From NCBI GenBank assembly GCA_949290765.1, contig CASETG010000045.1, forward strand, positions 1 to 43,554: a stretch of DNA of 43,554 nt, read 5' to 3'. Position numbers and translations under genes: made by a program. Below are positions 10,420-19,932 of this stretch, one piece after another; position 1 is the first letter of the stretch; every line of letters begins with the position of its first letter. Source of the stretch: Oxalobacter formigenes. GTDB lineage: Bacteria > Pseudomonadota > Gammaproteobacteria > Burkholderiales > Burkholderiaceae_D. Under the pieces are notes generated by a model. The model was not told the DNA's origin. It worked only from the letters and a program-made list of their open reading frames with translations, and did not search any database.

Positions 10420-12087
10420 ATGGCCCAATACGTTTTTACAATGAACCGTGTCGGCAAAATCGTTCCGCCGAAACGCCAGATACTGAAAGACATTTCCCTC
10501 TCCTTTTTTCCGGGCGCCAAAATCGGCGTACTCGGCCTGAACGGTTCCGGAAAATCGACACTTCTGAAAATCATGGCCGGTCTGGACAACGACATTCTGG
10601 GCGAAGCCATGCCGATGCCCGGCATCCGGATCGGTTACATGCCCCAGGAGCCGGAACTCGACCCTGAACAGACTGTACGCGAAGTGGTCGAATCCGGTTT
10701 GGGTGAAATCATCGAAGCGCAGAAAAAACTGGATGCCGTGTATGCCGCATATGCCGAACCGGATGCCGATTTCGATGCTCTGGCCAGCGAACAGGCACGT
10801 CTGGAAGCGATTATCGCCGCAGCCGATGGCGGCAAGACGGAACAGCAAATGGAAATGGCGGCAGATGCTCTGCGGCTGCCGCCATGGGATGCAAAAATCA
10901 AAATCCTCTCCGGCGGTGAAAAACGCCGCGTGGCGCTCTGCCGCCTGTTGCTTTCCAAGCCGGATATGCTGCTGCTGGATGAACCGACCAACCACCTCGA
11001 TGCCGAATCCGTCGAATGGCTGGAACAATTCCTGCACCGCTTTCCGGGTACCGTGGTCGCCATCACCCATGACCGCTACTTCCTCGACAATGCCGCCGAA
11101 TGGATTCTGGAACTCGACAGAGGCCAGGGAATCCCATGGAAGGGCAATTACAGTTCCTGGCTCGACCAGAAAAGCCTGCGTCTGAAACAGGAAGAACAAA
11201 AGGAATCGGCACGCCAGAAAACCATCGCCAAGGAACTGGAATGGGTACGCCAGAACCCGAAAGGACGACAGGCGAAAAGCAAGGCGCGTCTGGCACGTTT
11301 CAATGAATTGTCAGAATACGAATACCAGAAACGCAACGAAACACAGGAAATTTTCATTCCGGTCGCCGAAAGACTCGGGAACGACGTCATCGAATTCCGC
11401 CATGTCAGCAAGAGCTTCGGCGACCGCATGCTGATCGACGACCTGAGCTTCATCATTCCAGCAGGCGCCATTGTCGGCGTCATCGGTCCGAACGGGGCAG
11501 GCAAGTCCACGCTGTTCCGCATGATTGCAGGACAGGAACAGCCCGACCAGGGTGAAATCGTTATCGGCAAAACCGTCAGACTTTCCCTTGTCGACCAGGC
11601 TCGAGAAAGCCTGGACAACGACAAAACCGTCTTCGAAGACATCAGCAACGGCACCGACCTGATTTCGGTCGGACGTTTCGAAATGAATGCGCGCGCCTAT
11701 CTGGGACGCTTCAATTTCAAAGGCAGCGACCAGCAGAAAAAAGTCGGCAATCTTTCCGGCGGAGAACGTGGCCGGCTGCATCTGGCCAAAATGCTGATGA
11801 AAGGCGGCAACGTCCTGTTGCTTGACGAACCGTCCAACGACCTCGATGTCGAAACCCTGCGCGCACTTGAAGATGCCTTGCTGGAATTTGCCGGAAGCGT
11901 CATCGTGATTTCACATGACCGCTGGTTCCTTGACCGTATCGCCACCCATATTCTGGCATTCGAGGGCAACTCGCAAGTCACTTTCTTCGAGGGCAATTAT
12001 CAGGAATACGAAGCCGACAAGCGCAAGCGTCTCGGCGAAGAAGGCGCGAAACCCAAACGCCTGCGTTACAAGCCTGTCACGCGATGA
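10420..12087 (+). CDS. ettA: Energy-dependent translational throttle protein (ABC-F ATPase)
   Basis: ABC-F protein that binds the ribosomal E site and gates the first elongation step according to ATP/ADP level. The 555 aa contain two ABC domains without membrane segments. The first has Walker A GLNGSGKST, signature LSGGEKRRVALCRLLL and Walker B LLLDEPTNHLD. A charged linker of about residues 245-300 rich in Lys, Arg and Glu (the P-site tRNA interaction motif region) follows. The second has GPNGAGKST, LSGGERGRLHLAKML and LLLDEPSNDLD. The N-terminus MAQYVFTMNRVGKIVPPKRQILKDISLSF is typical of EttA. The upstream gap shows no clear -35/-10 pair. Confidence 0.96.
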   Translation: MAQYVFTMNRVGKIVPPKRQILKDISLSFFPGAKIGVLGLNGSGKSTLLKIMAGLDNDILGEAMPMPGIRIGYMPQEPELDPEQTVREVVESGLGEIIEAQKKLDAVYAAYAEPDADFDALASEQARLEAIIAAADGGKTEQQMEMAADALRLPPWDAKIKILSGGEKRRVALCRLLLSKPDMLLLDEPTNHLDAESVEWLEQFLHRFPGTVVAITHDRYFLDNAAEWILELDRGQGIPWKGNYSSWLDQKSLRLKQEEQKESARQKTIAKELEWVRQNPKGRQAKSKARLARFNELSEYEYQKRNETQEIFIPVAERLGNDVIEFRHVSKSFGDRMLIDDLSFIIPAGAIVGVIGPNGAGKSTLFRMIAGQEQPDQGEIVIGKTVRLSLVDQARESLDNDKTVFEDISNGTDLISVGRFEMNARAYLGRFNFKGSDQQKKVGNLSGGERGRLHLAKMLMKGGNVLLLDEPSNDLDVETLRALEDALLEFAGSVIVISHDRWFLDRIATHILAFEGNSQVTFFEGNYQEYEADKRKRLGEEGAKPKRLRYKPVTR

Positions 12088-12175
12088 ATTCGCATCACTG
12101 GCATCCGGCAAAGGCTTTTTCCGGCATCATGCGTTGGTTTACAATACATAATCCACTTTAACGAGAAACCGTACC

Positions 12176-12979
12176 GTGTCCAATATCGTTGAAATTCGTG
12201 ATCTTGTCTTCGGATATGGCGACCGAGAAATCCTCTCCGGCATCAACATGACCTTTCCGCGCGGGAAGGTGGTTGCCATTATGGGAGGGTCCGGTTCCGG
12301 CAAGACAACCATACTCCGTCTGATAGGCGGCCAGCTGATTCCGCAAAAGGGCGACGTGATCGTCGATGGCGAAGCCGTGCAGACACTGGAAACATCGGCG
12401 CTTTACCGGCTCAGACGCAAAATGGGCATGCTTTTCCAGTACGGTGCCCTGTTTACCGATCTGTCTGTCTTTGAAAACGTGGCTTTTCCGCTGCGCGAGC
12501 AAACCAATCTCCCGGAAGAACTGATCCACGATCTGGTATTGATGAAACTCAACGCCGTAGGTCTGCGCAATGCTGCCAGACTGATGCCGAGCGAGATTTC
12601 AGGCGGCATGGCGCGAAGGGTCGCACTGGCACGCGCCATCGCGCTTGACCCGCAACTGATTCTGTACGATGAACCATTCGCCGGTCTTGACCCTATTTCG
12701 ATGGGCGTGACCGCCAATCTGATCCGCAATCTGAACACCGCCTTGCAATCGACATCCGTACTGGTTTCGCATGACGTCACTGAATCGTTCTCCATCGCCG
12801 ATTATGTTTATTTCATTTCCGCCGGCAAAATCGTCGCTCACGGCACACCGGAAGAAATGATGGAATCGACCGATCCGTACGTACACCAGTTCGTTCACGC
12901 GGAAACCGACGGCCCGGTACCTTTCCATTACCCGGGAGCGTCCATCGCGGCCGATCTTGGGCTGGAGAAAGCATCATGA
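12176..12979 (+). CDS. mlaF: Mla phospholipid transport ATP-binding protein MlaF
   Basis: Cytoplasmic ATPase of the MlaFEDB complex, which moves phospholipids between the outer and inner membranes to keep lipid asymmetry. The protein is 267 aa. Walker A is GGSGSGKTT, the signature is SGGMARRVALARAIA, Walker B is LILYDEPFAGLDP, and the H-loop is in LVSHDV. The start is GTG at 12176, giving MSNIVEIRDLVFGYGDREIL. It is the first gene of a six-gene mla operon and overlaps mlaE by 4 bp. An 88-bp gap separates it from ettA, with no terminator, so read-through from ettA is possible. Confidence 0.95.
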   Translation: MSNIVEIRDLVFGYGDREILSGINMTFPRGKVVAIMGGSGSGKTTILRLIGGQLIPQKGDVIVDGEAVQTLETSALYRLRRKMGMLFQYGALFTDLSVFENVAFPLREQTNLPEELIHDLVLMKLNAVGLRNAARLMPSEISGGMARRVALARAIALDPQLILYDEPFAGLDPISMGVTANLIRNLNTALQSTSVLVSHDVTESFSIADYVYFISAGKIVAHGTPEEMMESTDPYVHQFVHAETDGPVPFHYPGASIAADLGLEKAS

Positions 12980-13752
12980 GCAATTTCATCAGCAATCTGG
13001 GATTCAGAACCCGCAAGGCTATCGATGATATCGGATACGCCACCCGTCTTTTCCTGTCTCTCTTGCGTGCGCTGCCGCAGCTTTTGCGGCGTCCGCGCCT
13101 GATTACGGATCAGATTTTCTTCATCGGCAACAAATCGCTCGTCATCATCTGCGTATCAGGATTGTTCGTCGGTTTCGTGCTGGGACTTCAGGGATACTAC
13201 ATTCTGGTCCGGTATGGCTCGGAACAGGCGCTCGGTGTCCTGGTCGCACTGGCACTGACGCGTGAACTGGGGCCCGTCGTCACGGCATTGCTGTATGCCG
13301 GCAGGGCGGGAACCTCGCTGACAGCCGAAATCGGGTTGATGAAGGCTGGCGAGCAGCTCTCCGCCATGGACATGATGGCCGTCAACCCCGTCAAGCGCAT
13401 TCTGGCACCACGTTTCTGGGCGGGGATCATTTCGATGCCGATTCTGGCCACTCTGTTCTGTGCAGCGGGCGTCATCGGCGGCTATATCGTCGGCGTCATA
13501 CTGATCGGTGTGGATGACGGCGCTTTTTGGTCACAAATGCAGGAAGGTGTCGATATCTGGAACGATATCGGCAACGGCGTCGTCAAGAGTATCGTCTTCG
13601 GTTTCGCCGTCACGTTCATGGCGCTGTTTCAGGGCTACGAATCGAAACCGACGCCCGAAGGTGTTTCCAGCGCGACGACACGGACTGTTGTTTATTCATC
13701 TTTGCTTGTTTTGTGGCTGGATTTCATCATGACGGCACTAATGTTCAACTAA
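12976..13752 (+). CDS. mlaE: Mla phospholipid transport permease MlaE
   Basis: Inner-membrane permease subunit of the Mla ABC complex, 258 aa. It has an amphipathic N-terminal helix then about five hydrophobic helices. It shows the family stretch ALALTRELGPVVTALLYAGRAGTSLTAEIGLMKAGEQLSAMDMM, the coupling region contacting MlaF. Its ATG overlaps the mlaF stop (ATGA), indicating translational coupling. Confidence 0.95.
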   Translation: MSNFISNLGFRTRKAIDDIGYATRLFLSLLRALPQLLRRPRLITDQIFFIGNKSLVIICVSGLFVGFVLGLQGYYILVRYGSEQALGVLVALALTRELGPVVTALLYAGRAGTSLTAEIGLMKAGEQLSAMDMMAVNPVKRILAPRFWAGIISMPILATLFCAAGVIGGYIVGVILIGVDDGAFWSQMQEGVDIWNDIGNGVVKSIVFGFAVTFMALFQGYESKPTPEGVSSATTRTVVYSSLLVLWLDFIMTALMFN

Positions 13753-13767
13753 TTTCCATTTCATCTT

Positions 13768-13795
13768 TTGGATAAGACGCAATCAACCTTATAAT
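13768..13795 (+). promoter_or_regulatory. Possible internal promoter before mlaD
   Basis: TTGGAT (13768-13773) and a perfect TATAAT (13790-13795) are 16 bp apart in the 86-bp gap between mlaE and mlaD, the widest gap among the mla genes. The -35 match is poor, so this could be chance. Confidence 0.3.
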
Positions 13796-13838
13796 TGGTT
13801 TTATTGAAAAGCGGATGCATTGACAAAGGTATAAATTC

Positions 13839-14294
13839 ATGCAGCGTAAATCTTTTGATATCTGGGTAGGCCTTTTCGTATTGCTCGGTGCAATCGCACT
13901 GATGTTTCTGGCACTCAAGGCAGGCAATATGAGTTCTTTCTCCTTCGAGAAAACCTATACCGTTTCTTCACGCTTCGACAATATTGGCGGTCTGAAGCCA
14001 CGTGCACCGGTAAAAAGTGCCGGCGTGGTTGTCGGCCGGGTAGGCGACATCACTTTCGATAACCAGGACTATCGCGCGCTCGTCACGCTCCAGTTGCAGG
14101 AACGCTACAAATTTCCGAAAGACAGCAGCGCAAAAATCCTGACGTCCGGTTTGCTGGGCGAGCAATATGTCGGCATTGAACCGGGGGGAGATGAAGCCAA
14201 TCTTGCGGCAGGCGACCAGATCAAAATGACGCAATCCGCCATAGTCCTGGAAAACCTGATCAGTCAGTTTATTTACAACAAAGCCGCAGAATAA
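13839..14294 (+). CDS. mlaD: Mla substrate-binding MCE protein MlaD
   Basis: Inner-membrane-anchored MCE-domain protein that forms a hexameric ring around a lipid channel in the periplasm. The 151 aa comprise a short N-terminus MQRKSFDIWVG, one transmembrane helix (about residues 10-27), and an MCE domain. The MCE domain contains RFDNIGGLKPRAPVKSAGVVVGRVGDITFD and GLLGEQYVGIEPGG, the conserved MCE segments. It is slightly shorter than the E. coli protein, missing part of the C-terminal tail. It lies between mlaE and mlaA. Confidence 0.94.
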   Translation: MQRKSFDIWVGLFVLLGAIALMFLALKAGNMSSFSFEKTYTVSSRFDNIGGLKPRAPVKSAGVVVGRVGDITFDNQDYRALVTLQLQERYKFPKDSSAKILTSGLLGEQYVGIEPGGDEANLAAGDQIKMTQSAIVLENLISQFIYNKAAE

Positions 14295-14312
14295 AAAAGA
14301 AAAGGTACCGTT

Positions 14313-15167
14313 ATGAGCCGCCTGAAACGTCTAGCAAAACCCGTCATCGCCGCCACAATCGCGACATTACTGGCAACCGGTTGTGCCACCAACAATCCGA
14401 ACGACCCGTTTGAAAATTACAATCGTGTCATGTTCAGTGTCAACGAAGCTTTCGACAATGTGATTTTTAAACCGGTTGCCACCGTTTACAAAAACGTATT
14501 GCCAGACATCGTTCAGACCGGCGTCACCAACTTTTTCGGAAATATCGCGGACGTATGGACCGCTTTCAACAATTTCCTGCAAGGTGAAGGACAAAAAGGG
14601 CTTTCCGACGTAACCCGCGTGACGGTCAACACGATTTTCGGTCTGGGCGGTCTGATTGATGTCGCGTCCGATCTCCAGCTGACGAAGCACCATGCAGACT
14701 TCGGACAAACGCTCGGTGTCTGGGGTATGGAAGCGGGTCCCTATGTCGTTCTGCCGATTCTGGGACCGTCCACCCTTCGTGACACGATCGCATTGCCTGC
14801 CGAATGGTATGGCGATCCATGGACATATGTCGACGATATCACCGTTCGCAACGTCGGTATCGTTGTAAGAGCCGTCAATTATCGCGCGGCCCTGCTGGAT
14901 GCATCCTCGCTGGTTGACGATGCATCGCTGGACAAATACGAATTCATGCGCGATGCCTTCCTGCAACGCCGCTATCAGCAGGTTCATGGCAATGACGGCG
15001 ACGATGATGGCGAATGGGTCGAAGTCTCGGCATCGGAACCCTTCATCAAACCAGCCGAACCGATAGCGCCGCTCAAATCACCAGCGAAGGCCGCAAAATC
15101 CGGTGAAACGCCTGCAAAGGCAACCACCCCCGTTCCGGCGGAAGCGCTTACTCCCAATGTCAACTGA
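14313..15167 (+). CDS. mlaA: Outer-membrane lipoprotein MlaA (VacJ)
   Basis: Removes phospholipids from the outer leaflet of the outer membrane and passes them to MlaC. The 284-aa precursor has a lipoprotein signal peptide with lipobox LATGC (Cys about residue 24). NDPFENYNRVMFSVNEAFD follows, then the VacJ domain including GLGGLIDVASDLQLTKHHADFGQTLGVWGMEAGPYVVLPILGPSTLRD. The last about 50 residues are a Pro/Ala/Lys-rich tail absent from the E. coli protein, probably disordered in the periplasm. In E. coli mlaA is unlinked to the other mla genes; here it is within the operon, as usual in Betaproteobacteria. Confidence 0.95.
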   Translation: MSRLKRLAKPVIAATIATLLATGCATNNPNDPFENYNRVMFSVNEAFDNVIFKPVATVYKNVLPDIVQTGVTNFFGNIADVWTAFNNFLQGEGQKGLSDVTRVTVNTIFGLGGLIDVASDLQLTKHHADFGQTLGVWGMEAGPYVVLPILGPSTLRDTIALPAEWYGDPWTYVDDITVRNVGIVVRAVNYRAALLDASSLVDDASLDKYEFMRDAFLQRRYQQVHGNDGDDDGEWVEVSASEPFIKPAEPIAPLKSPAKAAKSGETPAKATTPVPAEALTPNVN

Positions 15168-15191
15168 TTAGCAATTTTTAACTGATTCAAT

Positions 15192-15842
15192 ATGAAGATT
15201 CTGAAAAAGTGGTACCTCTTTCTGATGGCACTTTGCATGGCAGGTGTTGCCGCCAGCGCCCATGCTTCGTCCATGGAAGCCCCTGACGCACTGGTCAAGC
15301 GCATCAGCAAGGAAGTCATGGATGCCGCAAAGGCCAACAAGGAAATCAAGCAGGGCAATCAGAAACAGATTTACGCCCTGGTCGAAAACACGATTTTCCC
15401 GCATGTCAATTTCCAGCGTATGACATCTTTGGCTGCGGGTCGTTACTGGCGCCAGGCGACTCCAGAGCAAAAGGAGCAGCTGACTCGCGAATTCCGCGAT
15501 CTGCTGGTTTACACTTATGCCAACGCCGTTTCCAAAATCGACAATCAGCGTCTCGAGTTCAAACCATTGCGCATGAGCCCGAACGCAACGGACGTCGTGG
15601 TCTATTCCCGGATCATTCAGCCACGTGGCGGCGAACCGATCGAACTCAGCTATCGTATGGAAAAAACGGACAACGGCTGGAAAATCTATGACGTCAATGT
15701 ACTTGGCGCATGGCTGATCGAAACCTACAAGGGAACGTTCGCAAGCGAAATCAGCCGCTCGGGTATCGATGGCCTGATTAACGCTCTGGCACAGAAAAAC
15801 AAGCAGCTCGCTTCCGCCAAACCGGCTGCTGCAAAAAAATAA
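15192..15842 (+). CDS. mlaC: Periplasmic phospholipid carrier MlaC
   Basis: Periplasmic shuttle that carries phospholipid between MlaA and MlaFEDB. The 216-aa precursor has a signal peptide cleaved after SAHA, near residue 25. The body matches the MlaC/Ttg2D fold: VENTIFPHVNFQRMTSLAAGRYWRQATPEQKEQLTREFRDLLVYTYANAV and NGWKIYDVNVLGAWLIETYKGTFASEI. The C-terminus is Ala/Lys-rich. It starts 24 bp after mlaA. Confidence 0.95.
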   Translation: MKILKKWYLFLMALCMAGVAASAHASSMEAPDALVKRISKEVMDAAKANKEIKQGNQKQIYALVENTIFPHVNFQRMTSLAAGRYWRQATPEQKEQLTREFRDLLVYTYANAVSKIDNQRLEFKPLRMSPNATDVVVYSRIIQPRGGEPIELSYRMEKTDNGWKIYDVNVLGAWLIETYKGTFASEISRSGIDGLINALAQKNKQLASAKPAAAKK

Positions 15843-15864
15843 CCTGACCGAAAGTGAACCATTC

Positions 15865-16125
15865 ATGTCTTTCGCCGTTTCATCACTGAATTTTTCCAAT
15901 GCCCGCGAAGTCCTCAAGGAAGGACTGGAGGCTATCGCTCGCGGCGAACATGAATGCGATCTCGGCAATCTGGTTCAAATCGATTCCGCCAGTGTCGCCG
16001 TATTGCTCGCATGGCAACGCGCGGCACTGGAAAATCGTTCCCCCTTGCGATTCGTACGGACACCAGCAAGTCTTGTCAGTCTGGCAAAACTCTATGGCGT
16101 CAGCGATCTTCTGCCCCTGTCATAA
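15865..16125 (+). CDS. mlaB: STAS-domain protein MlaB
   Basis: Small cytoplasmic STAS protein (86 aa) that binds MlaF and is needed for complex stability and ATPase activity. The STAS core is visible in LGNLVQIDSASVAVLLAWQRAALENRSPLRFVRTPASLVSLAKLYGVSDLLPL, including the conserved Ser after Asp. It is the last of the six mla genes, 22 bp after mlaC. Confidence 0.9.
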   Translation: MSFAVSSLNFSNAREVLKEGLEAIARGEHECDLGNLVQIDSASVAVLLAWQRAALENRSPLRFVRTPASLVSLAKLYGVSDLLPLS

Positions 16126-16223
16126 GTATCCTCTGCGGTTTTCATGTCCATGATGGCACTGTGTCACCGGTTTTCCACGGTTAGCCATCCTGCCCGGTAC
16201 GTCTGTCGTTTTTATTTTTCCCC

Positions 16224-17138
16224 ATGAATGCTATCGATATCTGCCAGGTCAACAAACATTACCGCTCGCTTCATGTGCTCAAGGATGTTTCGCTGACGGT
16301 TCGGCAGGGAGAATTTTTCGGGCTGCTCGGCCCAAACGGTGCCGGAAAAACCACCCTGATTTCCATCATGGCAGGCTTGGCCAGCGCCGATAGCGGATAT
16401 ATCCGCATAATGGGGCACGATGTCGTTTCCGATTACCGGATCACCCGCAAAAAAATCGGCGTCGTTCCGCAAGAACTGGTATTCGACCCTTTCTTCACGG
16501 TACGCGAAACATTGAAACTGCAATCGGGGTATTTCGGCCTGAAAAAAAACGATGACTGGATCGATGAAATCCTGTTCAATCTCGACTTGTCGGACAAGGC
16601 CGATGTCAACATGCGCGCATTGTCCGGTGGCATGAAACGTCGTGTCCTCGTGGCACAGGCACTGGTTCACAAGCCACCTGTCATCGTACTGGACGAACCG
16701 ACGGCTGGTGTCGATGTGGAACTCAGACAGACCCTCTGGCAATTCATCGGGCGTCTGAACCGTGAAGGCCATACAATCGTCCTGACCACCCACTATCTGG
16801 AAGAAGCGCAAAACTGGTGCAACCGGATCGCCATGCTCAAAAACGGCCAAATCGTCGCTTTCGATACGACAGAAGCCCTGTTGCACAGTACATCCGAATC
16901 GCGATTGACCTTGCGGCTGGACACGGATCACCTGCCCGATTCACTCGAACCGCTGGTTTTGCAGAGGCCTGCATCCCTTTCTGCACGGACATGGACACTG
17001 CAAATCGCACATTTCACGGATATCGAAAATATACTTTGTGAACTGAGAAAACATCATATCGTCATCGAGGATCTGCAATTCAGGCAACCCGATCTGGAAG
17101 ATGTTTTTTTGCAAATCATGGATAAACGAGCGGACTGA
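16224..17138 (+). CDS. ABC-2 type exporter ATP-binding protein (YadG-like)
   Basis: ATPase partner of the following membrane protein; the substrate is unknown. The 304 aa contain Walker A GPNGAGKTT, signature LSGGMKRRVLVAQAL, Walker B VIVLDEPTAGVD, an H-loop LTTHYLEEA, and a C-terminal accessory region of about 90 residues. It follows mlaB after 98 bp. The ATG is preceded by a T-rich run without a recognisable Shine-Dalgarno. In Betaproteobacteria this pair commonly sits between mla and murA, suggesting an envelope-related cargo, but that is inference from position. Confidence 0.88.
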   Translation: MNAIDICQVNKHYRSLHVLKDVSLTVRQGEFFGLLGPNGAGKTTLISIMAGLASADSGYIRIMGHDVVSDYRITRKKIGVVPQELVFDPFFTVRETLKLQSGYFGLKKNDDWIDEILFNLDLSDKADVNMRALSGGMKRRVLVAQALVHKPPVIVLDEPTAGVDVELRQTLWQFIGRLNREGHTIVLTTHYLEEAQNWCNRIAMLKNGQIVAFDTTEALLHSTSESRLTLRLDTDHLPDSLEPLVLQRPASLSARTWTLQIAHFTDIENILCELRKHHIVIEDLQFRQPDLEDVFLQIMDKRAD

Positions 17139-17139
17139 C

Positions 17140-17901
17140 GTGTTTGCCATCACTTTTCAAACCCTTTTCTACAAGGAAGTGTTGCGTTTCCTGAAAGTCG
17201 CGACACAGACCATTACCGCGCCGATTGTAACGGCGCTGCTTTACCTGCTGATTTTCGGGCATGCGCTGGAAAATTATGTCCAGATTTATCCCGACGTGGG
17301 TTATACGGCTTTTCTGGTACCCGGACTGGTCATGATGAGCCTGTTGCAAAACGCTTTCGCCAATTCATCCTCGTCTTTGATCCAGTCCAAAATCAACGGC
17401 AGTCTTGTGTTCGTCCTGCTCTCTCCCGTATCGCACTGGCAACTGTATCTGGCCTATATGCTGGCGGCCGTGGTACGCGGGCTCATCGTCGGCGCAGGTG
17501 TTTTCGCCATTACGCTTATTTTCGCAAAACCGGCCTGTCATTCCCTGATATGGATACTGTTCTTCGCCTTTCTCGGCGCCGCCATTTTGGGCACCATGGG
17601 CATCATCGCAGGAATATGGGCAGACAAATACGACCAGCTGGCCAGTTTCCAGAATTTTCTCATCATGCCGGCCACTTTCCTTTCGGGCGTGTTCTATTCC
17701 ATTCATTCATTACCTGCTTTCTGGCAGCATCTTTCCGAATTCAATCCCTTTTTCTATCTGGTGGATGGTTTCCGGTACGGATTTTTCGGTCATTGTGATG
17801 TCCATCCGTGGACAAGCGCGATTATTGTGAGTATCTTTTTTGTTTTTCTCGCATTTTTTACCGTGCATTTATTGCGAAAAGGATATAAATTGCGCTTTTG
17901 A
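17140..17901 (+). CDS. ABC-2 type exporter permease (YadH-like)
   Basis: Six-helix inner-membrane protein of 253 aa that pairs with the preceding ATPase. The frame is open from 17101, but the GTG at 17140, one base after the ATPase stop codon, gives MFAITFQTLFYKEVLRFLKVATQTITAPIVTALLYLLIFGHAL. This is the standard family N-terminus. ABC2-membrane features include PGLVMMSLLQNAFANSSSSLIQSKINGSLVFVLLSP and FLSGVFYSIHSLPAFWQHLSEFNPFFYLVDGFRYGFFG. Confidence 0.87.
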   Translation: MFAITFQTLFYKEVLRFLKVATQTITAPIVTALLYLLIFGHALENYVQIYPDVGYTAFLVPGLVMMSLLQNAFANSSSSLIQSKINGSLVFVLLSPVSHWQLYLAYMLAAVVRGLIVGAGVFAITLIFAKPACHSLIWILFFAFLGAAILGTMGIIAGIWADKYDQLASFQNFLIMPATFLSGVFYSIHSLPAFWQHLSEFNPFFYLVDGFRYGFFGHCDVHPWTSAIIVSIFFVFLAFFTVHLLRKGYKLRF

Positions 17902-17979
17902 CGCTTTTGCCGAATAATCGGGAGCCGGCAGACATCACGACTGTTTCGGAAGTACACATCGACATTGAAGAATCTTTAA

Positions 17980-19233
17980 ATGGACAAGCTCATCATCAAC
18001 GGCGGCAATCGTCTTTATGGCGAAATCACGATTTCGGGTGCAAAGAACGCCGCTTTGCCCATTTTATGCGCCAGTCTGCTGACAGCCGACGATATCGAAC
18101 TGACCAATGTGCCGCATCTGAGAGATGTCCAGACCATGCTGGCGCTTTTGCAGCAAATGGGGGTGACCGTCAGACAGGACGGCGACAAAATGATCCTCAA
18201 CGGCAGCGCTGTCCATAATTTTTACGCCCCTTACGAACTGGTCAAAACCATGCGTGCTGCGATTCTGGTTCTGTGTCCGCTGGTCGCCCGCTTCGGACAG
18301 GCTCAGGTTTCCCTTCCGGGGGGATGCGCCATCGGCTCGCGTCCGGTCGAACAGCATATCAAGGGACTGCGCGCACTGGGCGCAGAGGTGGAAATCAGGG
18401 GCGGTTATATTTATGCCAAGGCACAAAAGCTCAAGGGAACCCATATCGTGACCGACATGATTACGGTCACGGGAACAGAAAACCTTCTGATGGCAGCGAC
18501 GCTGGCAGAGGGGGAAACCGTCATCAAAAACGCCGCACGTGAACCGGAGGTGACCGATCTGGCAAACCTGCTGGTCAAGATGGGAGCGCAAATCGATGGA
18601 ATCGGGACGGATCGTTTGGTCATTCATGGGGTAAAACGGTTGCACGGCGCGCGCCACCATGTCATTCCGGACCGTATCGAAACCGGCACATTCCTTTGCG
18701 CGGTCGCCGCAACAGGTGGAGATGTCACCCTGACGAAAACGCGCGATAATATACTTGAGTCCGCACTGAACAAAATTCGTGAAATGGGGGCCGATATATC
18801 GACGGGCGCCGACTGGATACGTATCCGCATGGACAAGCGTCCCAAAGGGGTCAACTTCAGAACCACTGAATATCCGGGATTTCCGACGGATATGCAGGCC
18901 CAGTTCATGGCCGTCAACTGTCTGGCCGATGAAGCCACCCATGTCATCGAAACGATTTTTGAAAACCGCTTCATGCATGTACAGGAACTGAACCGTCTCG
19001 GAGCCCGCATCAAGACTGAAGGCAATACCGCTTTCATTTCCGGCGTGGGCAAGCTGGTCGGCGCGCCGGTCATGGCAACCGATTTGCGCGCTTCTGCGTC
19101 GCTGGTGATCGCCGGTCTGGCGGCACAGGGAGAAACACAGGTCAACAGGATTTATCATCTCGATCGCGGATACGATCAGATGGAAGTGAAACTGTCCGCA
19201 GTCGGAGCAGATATCAAACGAGTCAAACAATGA
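17980..19233 (+). CDS. murA: UDP-N-acetylglucosamine 1-carboxyvinyltransferase
   Basis: First committed step of peptidoglycan synthesis: transfers enolpyruvate from PEP to UDP-GlcNAc. The protein is 417 aa with the two-domain EPSP-synthase fold. [10 protein letters not shown] holds the substrate-binding Lys-Asn pair. [17 protein letters not shown] holds the catalytic Cys (about residue 116, the fosfomycin target). The C-terminal part has [15 protein letters not shown]. The stop overlaps the hisG start by 4 bp, coupling murA to the histidine genes. The bolA-like gene that usually precedes murA in this neighbourhood is missing. Confidence 0.97.
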   Translation: MDKLIINGGNRLYGEITISGAKNAALPILCASLLTADDIELTNVPHLRDVQTMLALLQQMGVTVRQDGDKMILNGSAVHNFYAPYELVKTMRAAILVLCPLVARFGQAQVSLPGGCAIGSRPVEQHIKGLRALGAEVEIRGGYIYAKAQKLKGTHIVTDMITVTGTENLLMAATLAEGETVIKNAAREPEVTDLANLLVKMGAQIDGIGTDRLVIHGVKRLHGARHHVIPDRIETGTFLCAVAATGGDVTLTKTRDNILESALNKIREMGADISTGADWIRIRMDKRPKGVNFRTTEYPGFPTDMQAQFMAVNCLADEATHVIETIFENRFMHVQELNRLGARIKTEGNTAFISGVGKLVGAPVMATDLRASASLVIAGLAAQGETQVNRIYHLDRGYDQMEVKLSAVGADIKRVKQ

Positions 19234-19922
19234 ATCAAACAGCAGAAAAACCTTCACAGGAACTGATCCTCGCTCTTTCGAAAGGGCGTATTTTCGAGGA
19301 AACGATGCCGTTGCTCGAGGCAGCCGGCATCACCGTTCTGGAAGATCCCGAAACATCACGCAAACTGATTCTGCCGACCAACAAACCGCAGATACGCGTC
19401 ATCATCGTCCGCGCCACCGACGTGCCGACATACGTGCAGTATGGCGCAGCCGATTTCGGTGTCGCCGGAAAAGACGTCCTTCAGGAAAACGGCAGTACCG
19501 GCCTGTACCAGCCTATCGACCTGCAAATCGCGCGATGCCGTCTGTCGGTCGCTGTCCGCAAGGATTTCGATTACGAAAAGGCCATCCGGCAGGGCGCACG
19601 TCTGAGAGTGGCAAGCAAATATGTTCAGGCGGCACGCGAGCATTTTGCCAAGAAAGGCATCCATGTCGATATCATCAAACTGTATGGTTCCATGGAACTG
19701 GCGCCGCTCGTCGGGCTTTCCGACGTCATCGTCGATCTGGTCAGCACCGGCAATACGCTGAAAGCGAACAATCTGGTCGAGGTCGAACAGATTCAGGAAA
19801 TCACGTCACGGCTGATCGTCAATCAGGCTTCGCTGAAATTGAAGCGCCGGATGTTACAGCCTATACTGGACGCATTCAAGGCCGCTTCAACCGAATCGGG
19901 CCAAACCCAAAAAACTCAATGA
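19230..19922 (+). CDS. hisG: ATP phosphoribosyltransferase, short form
   Basis: First step of histidine synthesis: condenses ATP and PRPP. The 230 aa correspond to the short HisG that lacks the C-terminal regulatory domain and needs HisZ for activity. [35 protein letters not shown] and the PRPP loop [14 protein letters not shown] are visible. No hisZ lies in this window, so it must be encoded elsewhere. The gene overlaps murA by 4 bp and is followed by hisD after 10 bp. Confidence 0.96.
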   Translation: MNQTAEKPSQELILALSKGRIFEETMPLLEAAGITVLEDPETSRKLILPTNKPQIRVIIVRATDVPTYVQYGAADFGVAGKDVLQENGSTGLYQPIDLQIARCRLSVAVRKDFDYEKAIRQGARLRVASKYVQAAREHFAKKGIHVDIIKLYGSMELAPLVGLSDVIVDLVSTGNTLKANNLVEVEQIQEITSRLIVNQASLKLKRRMLQPILDAFKAASTESGQTQKTQ

Positions 19923-19932
19923 GGATGAAATC

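Noticed and set aside
18064..19257. 397-codon open frame antisense to murA
   Set aside because: Same cause; murA is unmistakable on the plus strand with its catalytic Cys and length.
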